DNA of 64,000 nucleotides from NCBI GenBank assembly GCA_029990175.1, contig JARKIP010000033.1, forward strand, positions 15,607,001 to 15,671,000, given 5' to 3'. Of this stretch, positions 10,831-23,590 are shown in pieces. The number at the start of each line of letters is the position of its first letter. Positions within the stretch are counted from its first letter, which is position 1. The notes beneath the pieces were generated by a model. The model was not told the origin of the DNA. It saw only the letters and a list, made by a program, of their open reading frames with translations, and did not search any database. This stretch comes from Petunia secreta. Its lineage: Eukaryota; Streptophyta; Magnoliopsida; Solanales; Solanaceae. A program made the translations under genes and the position numbers.

Positions 10831-13580
10831 TAAAGTAAAGTGTGACAAGTAGAATGCCATTGTTATGATGTGATGTGCTAAGGAGGCTATCGTGTTGCTT
10901 TTATAAGGCCATTCTTGAAATTTTTTAGGGGATCTTATAAATTTCTGCCCCAATGTCAAGCTTGCGCCTTTTGGAATTTTTAAGGGGATCCTCAAAAATT
11001 CTGTCCCAGTTTATTGTTTATGATAGATCACCGAGAGAGGGTAGTTGTGTTGCACTGAACACCAAATATATTGGCTAGAACCTGCATTCGTCCTTTAGTG
11101 TGATGATTGGGTGTATTGATGGCTATGAATATGTGGATATTTGCATATTCAGACTGGGGTTTGATATTTGGATTTTGCCGGATTTGGAGATTGTCCATAA
11201 TTGTGCTTGTTTTGGTCAATCAGAATCTGAACTTTGTATTTCAATGCTGGATGTCTTGTGGTATCATGGTATGGAATGTTTAAGTGATGAGTGCGGATCT
11301 GTGTTGCATCGAATTTAGGAGTGAGCCTCTAGGGAGTAGTTTGTTTGTTAGGGGAAATATCTTTTGGCTGAGCTAAAGGGGTAAAGTCGTGAGGTTTTGT
11401 CTTTTTGTATGTCCCTGATTGTGTTGAGCCTAATAGGGTTGTAGTTGGAAGTCTTGACGGAGGGGAGTTTGTTTATTATGTAAGTTGGGTGCGGTGTGAA
11501 GTTTGTGGGCTCGGTCGTATAGTGATCAGATTTCTTTGTTGTGATTCTCGTGTGAGTATAATGCAGGTTGTACGGTATGGGATTGTCTTAACGCTCTTGA
11601 TATCATATGTTGATGGTCCAAATGATTTTTGTTGTAGAAGAAAATACTTTCAGCTCGGCTTGCCACTTCGGCTTTTTTCGAATGCAGATTCTTGACCAAT
11701 TTCGGTGCCCAAATGCGAAGCAACCGTAACAAAGTGGTGAAATACACAAAATAATGTGGGCATATTAGCAAAGACTTGAAGCAAAAACAACATATAAGCT
11801 AAAGAAAAAGTCTAGACCGTGGATGACGGATTAGTGCTTGAATTTTGAAGGTTGTAATAGATCGTATAGATATCACAAGAGATTTCCTAAGTGTTTTATG
11901 TAGCAGTCAAGGTAAGGATTTTGGCCAAACGACCGACGCTTGTTTAAGTGGGAGGTGAGGAGTTGAATGTCAATGAAAGGTGGTAAAGATGTTGTGTAAG
12001 GAATAGATTGTGTTGTGCAACAGAAAGAGATGTTGGCTTTTGTCGAATACTAGGACCTTGAGTGCATTTGTCATCCTTCCTTGCAAATTTGTCTGTCATG
12101 ATGGCTATGTGTCCTCGAAGAGACACTTAGAGTCTTTCATACTTGTCAACCAATTGATGCAATATAGTCCTTGCACCAACTTTCCATGTTGGGTAATATC
12201 TTATTGCTGAGCCGTTGAATTCAATGTAGGTTGGCTATGTATCATGTGTATTCTTAGATTGTTGTGTCTTGTTGTGGCTGTCGTCATGAGAATTCACAAA
12301 ACCTCGTAAGTGTCTCAAAAAATTTCATCGTCGAGCTTTGTCATTGTGTCTTTGCCTCTTATTTCAAGACGAATTGGCTTGCCTGTTTTCGGTTGTTGTG
12401 CACAAGTATTTGCCACACCTCTGTCTTCCCAATATTATCTTTCACTGGCCCTTTGACAGTTATTTTGATCATGATAGGAATAAGTTGGAAAGTGCTTTGG
12501 GTCGCAGTCATGTATCGCAAGTGGTATGACTGTGCAGACTAGAGTAACAAAGATGATCCTTGGATACTGGTGTCAAATGGTCTTAAGGCGAGCTATGTGT
12601 GCCTTCGAATTTGACCAACATTTCTCTTGCTTTGTCAGTTTTCCTTTCCATGTTCATAGTGTTTGCCGGAACAATTGAGGTACTGGGAAAATAAGCCCGA
12701 GAGTTTCCAATCTCTTGAATAATTGAGTGTGAGATTCGGCTAGTGGAGTGTAGTTTTTTTCAGTCTTTGATCTGGACTAGGGCGAGGCCTAAGAGGGTAT
12801 AGTGGTGCATTTCGGTAGTTGGGCTAAGTGTTTTGCGGGTATGGTGGACGATTTGATGCTGGGATGTGGTATATAGGTTGAGTGGGCTGAGTGTTTTGTA
12901 AACTGGATAAACTGGTGGCGGCGTTTGGTAGTAGTGGTTAAAAGTAGGGTCTTGAATGGTTGCAGCAAAAGAGACTTCATCTTTCTTCTTTTGTAAAGTC
13001 TCACATTTCCAGACTGGATAGCTTTATTAGTAGCTTGTAGTGTAGCGATGATATCGTGGAGAGAGGAGAGAGCTGGTAGGAATTGCTGTAAAAAACTTCC
13101 CTATTTCGAAAAATCTCTGACAAGTGCACTTGCTTAACCATATCTTTTTCCTTGGTATTCAACTCGAGCCAACCTTTTGGGTAATAGACTTTTGGGTTTG
13201 GTAGGTGAATTTAGAGATAGTTTGGACATGCGAAAGATTTTAGATACCAGGATTTAATCATAGAGTAGGGAGAGGAGGTACCTCGGTAGAAGATTGAATT
13301 TGGAGAAAGGATTCCTTTAGAAACCTAGAGCAACAGACAAATTCATGCAATGCACACATATCAAACAAGAGATGCATCCTATAATGCGAAGGACCGTTTT
13401 ACACACGATGGTTTGAAAAGCGCTTTGTGCCACATGTATCATTTCACTTGCTAACAAAATACGAAGCTTAAAAGATAATATTGTATTTATTGAACTTTTT
13501 GTTACATTGGCTGATATTGAAATAGTTCAAAAGGTGGGAAACATTGCTAGAAGGCTAAATCATGGCCAGGTGAACATCTT
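10831..13580. other. Non-coding 3' region of the Tat/Ogre-like element
   Basis: No RT, RNase H, integrase or protease motif is visible on either strand. Small frames such as 11405-11695 and 12264-12542 have no recognisable domain. The stretch lies where gag-pol would be in a complete element, so it is either a replaced or a strongly decayed region. Confidence 0.55.
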
Positions 13581-15251
13581 TCATGCTAATCCATCCCCAG
13601 GAGATTTTTCCTCCTCTTCTTCGGACGAATCTTCATCGGACAAGCTTGCTGCTGATGAATATCCTTGGAAGATGGTATTGTCTGCATCAGTTAAGAGCCG
13701 AGATATGTCAAATGTGAAGTTCTTCAACATTTTCCAAGCCTTTCTTCCTTTCTCTTCTATTCCTTTGTTTGCCACAGAGTTCATTCCTTCGCTAGCCCAT
13801 ACGCCGATAGACTCTATGCGCTTTGTCAGGAGTTCTGCCTTACTGCGCCATTTGTCTTTTTCTTCGTTCTTTGCTTCGACCAAACTTTGCTTCTTTGCTA
13901 TTTTCCCTTGTGCCCTTGCCAGTTGTTTGCATAACTTTTTGTACTCAGATTCTAACTCATCAGCATTTCTTTTCCTTTTTGTTGTTGCACTTGGTTAAAT
14001 TTCCCTTGCTGTGTCTTTCCTAAGCCAGTCTGGATAGTCTTCGTCATAGCCAGCATCAAACATGTCTCATCCAATAGTCTCGATTCACATTCGTTGTCTT
14101 TCTTTCCAAAGTTCTATTATCTTGTCTTTAAACGGAATTACTCATCTGAGAATATTTGCTTTGAAATTTCTGATATCCGCAATTTGGGGTACAGTCTGCT
14201 TTCTCCCTGCTTGTTTAAGTGCCCTTAAAAGAGTGTATGGGTAAACTCCTCTAAAGCCTACTAAGATGAGAAATGAGTCTCTTTCGGATCGTGTGATAAT
14301 TGTTGTGCTGGGAAAGTAATCAAACATCCATTGTATGCTTTCAGGTATCAGTTGACAGAACATGTGGTGCCGAACGTTGGCAATTGTTGGTTGGTCCCAC
14401 TTTTCAAAAGTGTTGTCCATGCGGGCGGTATGAGTCAAGATGTAGTTTTCTTTTGGTATGGAATTGAAAGCTTGGTCTGTGCTAGCCATCCTTTGCAAAT
14501 GCTCCATCAGCCAAATTTGTAAAACCAAATTACAACCTTCAAAGAAACCAGCGCCCTTCTTGCATCTTTCTAGAGCGCGGTTCATCTCTGCGACGATCAT
14601 AGGTACCAATGTGTACTTCTTGTTAATATCTTTGAGTAAGGCATCACCAATTGAAACCATGTGAATCATCAACTCGTCCTTTGGGTTGTGGAAACACGAC
14701 AGTCCCTAGAAAGCTGGTGACAAAAGCAAGTATCCTTCGCTCTTGCCAGTCTACCTGGTTGATGTTGAAATAGTCTTCGGATTCTTGAATGTTCTTCATA
14801 CCCAAATTTGATGTAGAAATAAGTTAGAGAAATTCCCGATTGCCTTATACTATCTTTGCATAATTCGGGTTTAATGTTCTTAGGCTTATACTATCTATGC
14901 ATAATTCGAGAAGTTCTTCGAAATAAGGCATTCTGTTTCGAAGACTCCTCGGGTGTAATGTTCTTAGGCATCAGTACTTCTTCACTTTCGAATGTCAATT
15001 GAGTTAACCCGCCTATTTCTTCCAGTAATGGTGTCAACTCTACACTCCCAAAGCGAAAAACTGCTCGGTCTGCATCCCAATAATGCTATGCTGCTTCTAT
15101 CATCCACTTCTACTGCAGTGTGCTCCATTAGTGAAATCAGGTTCCCTAACACCACTTTAACTCAGTCTTGTTGATCTATGCTTAGGTTTTACCACCAATC
15201 TCTGAGCAACTGAGGGGTTTCAACAACCAAGTCAAATATTCTAGTGGTCAT
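13581..15251 (-). pseudogene. ORF1-like gene of a Tat/Ogre retrotransposon (DUF7745-type), decayed
   Basis: On the minus strand a start at 15249-15251 opens MTTRIFDLVVETPQLLRDWW and hits a stop. A later segment in another frame (about 14990-15070) reads VFRFGSVELTPLLEEI. The longest intact piece (14142-14672, 176 residues) includes YTLVPMIVAEMNRALERCK, GAGFFEGCNLVLQIWLMEHL and a RNVRHHMF-like join. The tail (13581-13883) is charged and ends in a serine/glutamate-rich acidic stretch. This order resembles the plant DUF7745 proteins often found in retrotransposons; their biochemical role is not known to me. Family assignment is from memory of the motif style. At least one stop and one frameshift separate the pieces, so no full product is expected. 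It is the only coding remnant of the element and lies between the 102-bp array and the long 3' region. Confidence 0.65.
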
Positions 15252-15529
15252 GATCTTTTGGAAAAGGTGAAAGATGATAGGAAAAAGGGAGAAGAAAAAA
15301 AAGCCTAAAATTTGCTTTATTGTGAACGAAATGATCAACGTGTGGCACAAGCTTTTGAAAACAATGCAACAGAGGATAAAAGAGATGTGTCGTTGTGAGT
15401 TGAGAACCCTTTAGACACTTTTAGACAGAAGTTGCTAATGGACTTTTGACACGCCAAGGATGTCAAGTCTTTATATAATGCTTAAAGAATAAATGTGTGT
15501 TATGTATCATTCCATCTATCGAGCTGTCA

Positions 15530-16135
15530 TTTCTGCTTCGAAATGGGCTTTTAATGCCTCTTCGGTTACCATTTAAGCCTTTGAATAGAATTGAATACAG
15601 AATGATTCCAATTCTTTGGAAATAAATGGTTTTTTCTGATTCAATTTGGGCTTTTAATGCCTCTTAGATAACCTTTGTGCCTTTGAATGGCATTGAATAC
15701 AGAATAATTCCGACTATTTATGAATAAACAATCATTTCTTATTCAGTTTTGGCTTTTGACTCCTCTTAGGTTACTTTCGTGCCTTTGAATGGGATTGAAT
15801 ACAGAATAATTCCGACTGTTTATGAATAAACAATCGTTTCTGATTCAATTTGGTCTTTTGACACCTCTTAGGTTACTTTCGTGCTTTTGAATGGCATTGA
15901 ATACAGAATAATTCCGACTGTTTATGAATAAACAATCATTTCTGATTCAATTTGGATTTTTGACGCCTCTTAGGTTACTTTCGTGCCTTTGAATGGTATT
16001 GAATATAGAATAATTCTGACTGCTTATGAATAAACAATCATTTCTGATTCAATTTGAGCTTTTAACACCTATTAGGTAACCTTTGTGCCTTTGAATAGCA
16101 TTGAATGTAGAACAATGCCAATAAACGGTTCACAT
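15530..16135. repeat. 102-bp tandem repeats, about six copies
   Basis: Units carry cctcttaggttactttcgtg, cctttgaatggcattgaata, cagaataattccgact, tatgaataaacaatc and tctgattcaatttgg. Unit starts (cctctt) lie near 15556, 15659, 15761, 15864 and 15965, with a diverged copy near 16066. The array sits between the 5' LTR and ORF1, that is, in the untranslated leader of the minus-strand element. Confidence 0.85.
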
Positions 16136-17058
16136 TTTGCACGTTCAACCCTTTAAGAAAATGCAAATAAATCATGTTCAAGGCTCCTTGGGGTCAAAAA
16201 CCCTTTCAGATTTTTTGAACAAGTTGGCCTATTGGACTTGAGAACAAGTCGACTAATGATATGTCATGATGCATGATTCCTAGCATTGCTATTAATGAAT
16301 GGAGTTAGCTAGACCGTGTGTTATTATCCTCCCAAGTAGACGACTCGGGAGCGGGAACGTCTCGGACTAACTAGATTCCAAGTAGTCCCCCCTAAAGGGC
16401 AATTTTCAAGGAAGGAAGCGGTCGTAACTACCGTGTTTTCAATGCATGATTTTGAAATTGCCTGGAGTGGCGGGCGTATGAGCAAAATGCACAAGTTAAA
16501 ATATTCATAAGTTGAAATAAAATCATTTTAAAATAAAATAAGTTTAATAAAATGGAAAAGAAAACGGAAAGAAACAAGTTAGTTCTGAAAATGAGATAAT
16601 CAGGCATGATAATTAAAAACAATGATGTGAAAAAGAATTTAGAATATGGAATGCCATGAATGCTCCTAATGGAGTTTTCTAAGAGTGAGCTTTAGACAAG
16701 GCTCTCCCAAATGGACTGTTTGGAAGTGAAAAAGTTTGGAACTGTCGGTTGTACCACTAACTCAACCTATCCTAAAACTTTTTCAAATGTGTATTTTGTA
16801 GGAGTAAGAACGGCCGTCAAACCGACACAACCGTCTTTCAAATATAGTGCACGAGTAAACTTTGCCAAAGTGGCGGATATGATGAAAAATGATAGATAAA
16901 AGAAAAATACCAATAAATTAAAATAAAATGTCAATGAATATAAAGTTAAGTTCCAAACCTGCAAAAGGAAAAAAAGAAATTTTAGTTTTGAGACATAATA
17001 AGAAAATAAATACAAAGAATCCCAATTAGAAGTCCATTATGGTTAGAACCATAGAATT
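16136..17058. other. Leader region of the Tat/Ogre-like element
   Basis: No gene seen. It runs from the tandem array to the primer-binding site. Small frames on both strands at 16428-17015 overlap each other and show no domain. Confidence 0.5.
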
Positions 17059-17075
17059 CCCCAGCGGAGTCGCCA
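17059..17075 (-). other. Primer-binding site
   Basis: The minus strand reads TGGCGACTCCGCTGGGG three bases after the LTR end GATGCGACA. This type of site (complementary to a tRNA-Arg 3' end) is described for Ogre-like gypsy elements. It marks 17079-20303 as the 5' LTR. Confidence 0.75.
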
Positions 17076-17078
17076 TTC

Positions 17079-17854
17079 TGTCGCATCCTATTTTTACTCA
17101 AACCGGTTAAAGTTCGAAATAGGGCTTGACTTATTGGGTAACTTACGGGTAAAGAGTTGAAGTCGCCACCTAACATATTTTTTAACTAGGCGTATTAGGG
17201 CATCTACGTTGTTTCTAGTTAATTTTATAATTAACTCCGAAACTTAGTCTACGAACCAGAATCTAGGTAAGGGTTCAAGTTAACCCGAGAGAAGGGGTTA
17301 GGCACCTCTCAGGCTCCACCAAATGTGGTTACCGGCCGGATTAAACAATTGGGATTTAAGCAATTAAAAGTAAATAAAATAACTAACTAAAAATAGATGA
17401 ATGACTATTTATATGCATGTAATAATTAAGATAAAAGAGATTCCAATTTTCTAATTGGCTTCTTCCTTGGAGAATTACATCTCGCAAAAATAAAAGTCAT
17501 TAGTTAATATATTAAAATAAAATAATGATAAAATGAAGGTTGAATTAAATAAAAGTAAAGTGATTTTAAAAAGTGTTTTCGGGAGCGTCGTCTTCAAGAT
17601 TGTTCATCCAAATGTACCTCGCAAAATATTAAAATGAATTAGTACATCACTTAATAATAATAATAATAATAATAATAATTAACAATAAAAATAATAATAA
17701 ATACTAATAATAGTAATAGTGATAATATAATAATGATGAAAATAATGAAAGATAATAAAAGGATTTTTCGTTTAGTTGTTCTTCTTTCGAAGTAAACCTC
17801 GCAAAAATATAAAGAAAATAATATTAGTAAAAATAGCGAAAATAATGAATATAA

Positions 17855-17885
<31 letters not shown>

Positions 17886-20303
17886 TAAAAGGCAAAAATT
17901 GATTTTATAAGAATGTATGCTCAGAATGGTGTATTGCATCAACCATAGGTTAGGGATGTCGGTCCCGCTGCAAATACGGAGCCCGGGCCAGTTTGCCATG
18001 CCAGGTACCTTCAATCCTACCACTCTACTATCGCTTACATTGAAAACGTGGTATGCATCGTCATCGCCTATTTTTAGGGACACGGGGTATGGGACTGCTT
18101 TAGTGTAGTATCCATTCGAATCAGTGTATAGTCCTCAAATAAATGTGTATTTTCCTTGGCCAATAAGCAAAAGAGTGTTGTACTGTCCAAATCAGTAAGG
18201 CATCGCAGAGTCCCCAAATTTCTTTTTCTGCAAATGACTAAATCAATCAGTAGCACCAGTGATAAGGGGAATTAATTATAATAACAATAAAGCAACATAG
18301 GACTTGGTCAAACAAGCATATCAAAGCAACATAAGCAGCAGTAAACAACGATGGATCCAAACTGACGGAAAAATAGGAAAATGCCGTAAGGATAACGAAA
18401 CAAGTTCAAGGGCAGAATGAAGGGAATGAGTACACCCTGGTTCAATACCCCCGACGAGATGGTGGTGACAATAATGAAACCGGGATACAAGATAACCAGG
18501 TGGAGAAGGAGAGAAGTGACCGCCGACCTGTCTATCGGCTCCGCTGCTACTCTTCCTCTTCTCTTTATTTCTTTCACAAATGACTGAAACAAATGAGTAA
18601 AAGAAAACGATCAGTCTCTGGTGGTGGTGGCTTGTTTCGCCATTTCCTCTAGTGGTGTTTCTGTCGTTCCCCTTCCCCGACCCCCTCACTAATTTTTGTC
18701 ATAACCTCATCCCCTGGTTTCCATTGATTTTGCGCGAGTGCGCGTATATGTGCTTCGATCTGGTGAGGTGGATGTGTGTATAATATTTGTGTTGTTGGTG
18801 GTGGTGGTGAGATGTAATGGTGTGTGGGTGAGACGAAGAAGGAAGGTGTGTTTTTACCCATCTTTTATATGTGTGGATTGACAGTGTGTGTGCGCGTGAG
18901 AGAAGAAGAAATGGGTGAGTGTTCTGCTCGTGTGTGATTGATTTGTGTGTGTGTTTCTGGTATTTATGTCGTTCAAGAAAAAAATGAGGTAGTTCTCATG
19001 GGGTATGTGGGAAAGACCAAGTGGTATTGATGGAGATGGGTATTTTGTGAATGGTGGGGATTTAAAGAGGGTGAGAAGAGGGGTGTTGGGAGTGTACTGG
19101 TTTTTAAGAAGAAGACAACCGAGGAGAGTGGGGTATGCTGATTATGATATATTCGTGTGTGCTGATGTTGTATACTGATGTTATAGCAAAAGTTTGTAAA
19201 GGATTTGTTGGTGATTGATTGAAATCAAGGAGAAAATTAGGAAAAGATTAAAGAGGGATTGGGGAGAGATTTGGGAAATAAGATCAATTAGGAAGATTGG
19301 AAAAAATTAAGAGAAGATTTTAGGAGGGATTTTAGGGATTAGAGACTAATTAAGGGGATGTGAAGATAATGAATTTATGAAAGAATATTGAATAGAATTT
19401 AGAAAATATTTTCTTTCAACATTCAAATAAATAAAGAAAATGAAGTTGGACCACCTTTTGTCTAGATTCAAAGGAATTTGAAATAAAATAGAGAAAAAGG
19501 GGAAATTTAAGCGAACGTATTTAGACGAACCCTTGTCTAGGTCCGAGATGTGGAGTTTTAATAAAAAGGATAAAATATGAAGATATATATATATATATAT
19601 ATAGGAAATATATTTGGTTAGAGATTTGGTCTATGTTCAAAGAAAAATGTAATTTAATAGAAAAGGTAAATAAAAATAAATATGAACGAATAAAGAATTT
19701 TGGTAGAAATTGGAAAAATGGAAAATTGAATAGTTTCAGATTTATTTAAAATAATTGAAAGAAAATTGTAACTAATCCTTAATATAATGGATGTATCTAG
19801 ACAGACTATTGTCTAGATTCGTAGGAAATTTTCAAGATAAATGCTTTTTAAAAGAGAGATTTGCAGATATTTAAATTCAGAAGGAACTCAAATACAAAAA
19901 ATTACGAAGTGTAAATGAATTGGCTAATATTTTATTTAAAGGTGCTAATGAATAAAATATAAATATATATTTATCCATATTGTATAAAATGGGTGAACAC
20001 ATTGTAAAATGCACAAATAAAAACAAATTGGAATACCAATTAAATTAATTAAGTATAAATAGCCACATATAATTACTAAATGCTATAAATGTACTAAAAT
20101 TGTACAAATAATCATATTTTAATAAATAGCCTAAATGATGCGAAGTTACGTAATATAGCCACATTTAAGTTTTAAATATATAAGTAGAGGATAACACACG
20201 TAAATGCATGCTTTCTAATGCACAATTTACACAAATAGTCAAATTTCACTTTCAAGTTAAATTATAATTTTAGAAAAAGGATGGGCAAAATTGGGTGTCA
20301 ACA
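17079..20303 (-). repeat. 5' LTR of the Tat/Ogre-like element, 3225 bp
   Basis: On the plus strand it starts TGTCGCATCC and ends GGGTGTCAACA, giving TG...CA ends. It contains AAT/ATA microsatellites at about 17659-17690 and 17858-17882. The part 18402-20303 matches the truncated copy at 5684-8060 and keeps the uninterrupted forms of both insertion sites there. Small minus-strand frames (17772-18083, 18308-18689) are not considered genes. Confidence 0.8.
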
Positions 20304-22095
20304 GCTACACCTAATGGAATGAAGTTTTTCTTGACTTTAGTTGATGATTGTTCCTGATGGACTTGGATTTTTTTGATAAAATTTAAAATTAATGTAGTTA
20401 TGTTGCTTAAGTAATTTCTTGCTATGGTACAAACTTAATTTGGCAAGACTGTAAAGACTTTTAGATAAGACAATGGTACAGAATTTTTTTAACTCTAGTT
20501 GTAATGAATTGGTTAGGCAGAAGGGCATTATCCATCAAAGCTCTTGCCCTTATACTCTACAACAGAATGGAGTTGTGGAGAGAAGGCACATACACATCCT
20601 TGAAACTGCTAGGGCCATTAATTTTCAAGGTCACTTGCCAGTTAAGTTCTGGAGAAATTGTATAGAAGCTGTTGTCTATATCATCAACAAGGTTAGGTTC
20701 CATAAACTGTATTATATAATAAGTCCCCTTATGAGGTGTTGTATAAGAAGACACATATTCTTGATCATCTGAGAGTTACAGGATGCATGTGTTATGCAAC
20801 ACACTTGCATCAACAAGACAAATTTGGTGCAAGGGCCAGTAAGTCTGTTTTACTTGGCTATGGTACAACTCATAAATGATACAAACTCTATGACCTACAG
20901 AATCAATTGTTTTTCATAAATAGGGATGTTGTATTTCATGAAGAAGTGTTTCCATTTAGACCACATCAGGAAGTAAATGAGCAAGTTCCCTCAGGGCTAT
21001 CTCCTGCTAGTGCTACATATGCACCTAAAGTAATTGATGATTCTCATAATTGTTTTCAGCATATTGACTGTGCACCAGCTATTGTTGTGAACACAGACTC
21101 CCAGATTCTCTCAACTTCTGATCAAGCAATTCCACTTATTGTTGAGGAGGCACAGACTGCTGTAGACACTGATACTCAAGCAAGTGACACACCTGCTGCC
21201 AGTGTTCATCAAGAACCAATAGCAACCTCAGATGCCATACCTCAGAGGCCTAACAGAACTTATAAACCACCTGCCTGGATGAAGGATTTCATCGCTCCTA
21301 AAAGCAAAAGTTCCAGTTCTTCCAATACTACAAGTTGTTGTCAGTATCCTATCTCAGATGTTATGCAGTATGACCATGTCTCCACAATGTACCAGAGTTA
21401 TCTTACACAGTTCTCCACAGACACAGAACCAAAGAGCTACAAAGAGGTTGTGCTTGATCCAAGGTGGGTTGATGCCATGAAAAAACATAAATACAGGCCT
21501 TAGAGGACAACCACACATGGATGGTGCCTTTACCTATAGGAAAGAAGGCAATTGGATATAAATGGGTCTACAAGATCAAATATAAGGCAAATGGTGAAGT
21601 TGAGAGGTTCAAAGCAAGATTGGTTGCCAAAGGCTATAATCAGAAGGAAGGGATAGACTATCAGGAGACATAATCTCCTATTGTTAAGATGGTGACTGTC
21701 AGAACAGTTATATCTATAACAGCAGCACATTATTGGGATATCCACCAAATAGATTTCTACAATGCTTTCTTTCAAGGTGACCTAATTGAAGAGGTGTACA
21801 TGAGCACGCCACACAAGGTTTCAACAGCATATCTGGCAAAGGGAAAGTTTACGGACTCTTTAAGTCACTGTATGGTCTAAAGCAGGCATCAAGGCCATGG
21901 AATATTAAGCTCACCGCTGTACTAATCAGCTCAGGCTTCAAGCAGAGTAAGCTTGACTATTCACTGCTTACCAAGAGATGTAAAGGAAATATTGTAGTCA
22001 TCCTGATTTATGTGGATGATCTCTTGAACACAGGAAACAATGGTCAACTCATTCAGGACACTAAAGATATTCTTCAGCGTCATTTTAAGCCCAAT
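20304..22095 (+). pseudogene. Ty1/copia integrase and reverse transcriptase, decayed
   Basis: The order of remnants is copia-like. Integrase core: FFLTLVDD near 20325, NGTEFF near 20470, and QNGVVER near 20562 carrying the catalytic glutamate. Next come the C-terminal GYGTTHK near 20855 and VVFHEEVFPF near 20930. A linker frame (20907-21503) has PPAWMKDF near 21270. The RT part has GYKWVYKIK near 21555, RFKARLVAKGYNQKEGIDY near 21610 and the catalytic YVDD at 22009-22020. Several stops and frame changes interrupt it. The 5' end is cut exactly at the Tat/Ogre-like LTR end, and no gag or protease half was found on the far side. The 3' end stops near 22095, where the RT should continue. RNase H and LTRs are absent. 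Confidence 0.9.
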
Positions 22096-22460
22096 GAAAC
22101 CCAGAAGTCATCGTCGCTGGAAAAGACAAAATTTCCGGTCACACTTCCGGCAGAGGTGGCATTTTCCGGTGGTTCTCCACTGGTGGCGTTACTGATTTTC
22201 TCCTTGTTCGATATGTACCGCTGCCCTGTTCCGTCTTTCTAATCAACTCCCTCCCGTGGTGTTTTCCGATCTGTCACTGTTGGTGTCTCCACCACGAACG
22301 GTGGATGGTGTACTTTTTTTGTTGGTGTCTCCACAACAGACGGTGGATGGGCTAATCAACTCCCTCCCATTTGTTTTTTACTTTTCGATCTGTCACAGTT
22401 GGGGTATGGGTGGTAGGAGAGTTGGGAAGGATTTTGGGAGTAGAGATTGAAGTTAGAGTT
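22096..22460. other. Junction region with partial internal duplication
   Basis: Directly after the truncated RT the sequence becomes C/G-richer. It holds two versions of a block with atcaactccctccc, a cgatctgtcac and a ggtgtctccac...acggtggatgg segment (about 22239-22310 and 22321-22400). No domain is recognised in the overlapping frame. Confidence 0.4.
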
Positions 22461-22879
22461 TGTTTGGAAAATGTGATTTATCTTGTTTATTGTGAAATGT
22501 GCTAAAAAAATATTGATATGCCTTGTAATTTGAAAATTCTTGCTATTTTTTCTTTTTGTAATTAAGGGTACAAATTTGTATATTTGTGTAAAAAAACCCT
22601 TCGTGGATCTACTATGAATAAATGGGTTAATTTACGTTGTCCTTCCAGCTTTTGTCGATTACTACTGCTACTTTTGGAATTACGTTGAGAGTGCGTTTTC
22701 ATATTTCAACTTTATTATTGGTGTTTTCCGATTTTGTTTTGAAATTTTCAAAGAGGAACATAGGAACACATATGTTATGCTTTTAAGTGCTTGGGGAGTT
22801 TGATATCTAAATAATTTTTCGTTTATTTTACGTAGATGTATTATTGGAAACATATTTGCAATATTGACTACTTAATATA
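22461..22879. other. Unassigned AT-rich DNA
   Basis: Nothing recognisable on either strand. Confidence 0.4.
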
Positions 22880-23590
22880 GTATATGTTAAAATTGAAAAA
22901 AGACCACTCAATAGAGGCATATTTGCAAAAATATGACATCATAGGTAATGGTTTGCCTTTTTGCCCGCGCTAACAGGGTTTTGCAAAAATTCCCCCAATA
23001 AGGTTTAATGAAAAATATCCTGATGGAAACACCCTGGTCAAGTTTTAGATCGGGGCCAAGACTTGCCTTTATGCCTCTCTGCCTTTCAACACTTATCCCT
23101 TCAGGTATTGGCAAAAGGCAATACTTGCCGCACTTGGTCATAAGTCTTGGCAAAGGCCAAGACTTGCCTTTGACCCCTCTTTATTTGTCAACACTTACCC
23201 TTAAAGTGTTGGTAAAAGGCAACACTTACTGCACTTGGTCGTAATTGCCAAGACTTGCCCCTTCAGTCTTTCCCTACCTTCTCGCCATATAACTTGAAGT
23301 ATTGGCAAAACAGTAAAGGACAATTGCCAAGACTTACAAGATTTTACCTTGAAGTTTTGGCTCCGATCTAAAAAAGGTATTTTGCTAAAACATTGCTTAG
23401 CGCAGATATTTTTGTAAAATCACTCCTTATGGAGGGCACGTGGTAAAAGTTTTTGCTCAATAGAGGTGCTTTTTTTGGTAGAAATTTCGCTTAGAAGGTC
23501 AGTTTTGTCACTGGTCTTTGCTTTGAGGCCAATTTTTTTATTGGTTTTGCATGAGAGACCACTTTTTGGAATTTCAATCTTTGTGGGTTG
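22880..23590. repeat. MITE-like non-coding repeat with internal repeats
   Basis: It is bounded by similar short blocks. One reads aaaagaccactcaatagagg near 22900, echoed by gctcaatagagg near 23455; another reads gagaccactttttgg near 23553. The inside has repeated gccaagacttgcc, caacactta and ggcaaaaggcaa. It has no coding potential. The outer borders are approximate and no target duplication was confirmed. Confidence 0.4.

Larger units (their letters stand above)
2857..20303 (-). mobile_element. Tat/Ogre-like non-autonomous LTR retrotransposon
   Basis: Read on the minus strand, the order is: 5' LTR (17079-20303, starting TGTTGACACCC and ending GATGCGACA), primer-binding site (17059-17075), a 102-bp tandem array, a decayed ORF1-like gene (13581-15251), a long non-coding region with a 70-bp satellite-like array, polypurine tract (about 8061-8078) and 3' LTR (5684-8060 plus 2857-2875). 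No gag, protease, RT, RNase H or integrase was found between the LTRs, so movement would need enzymes supplied in trans. The primer site TGGCGACTCCGCTGGGG is of the kind described for Ogre-type elements (tRNA-Arg). The 3' LTR lacks its outer 1.3 kb and was later interrupted twice. The right end cuts a copia integrase at 20304, so this element is younger than that copia copy. Confidence 0.75.
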
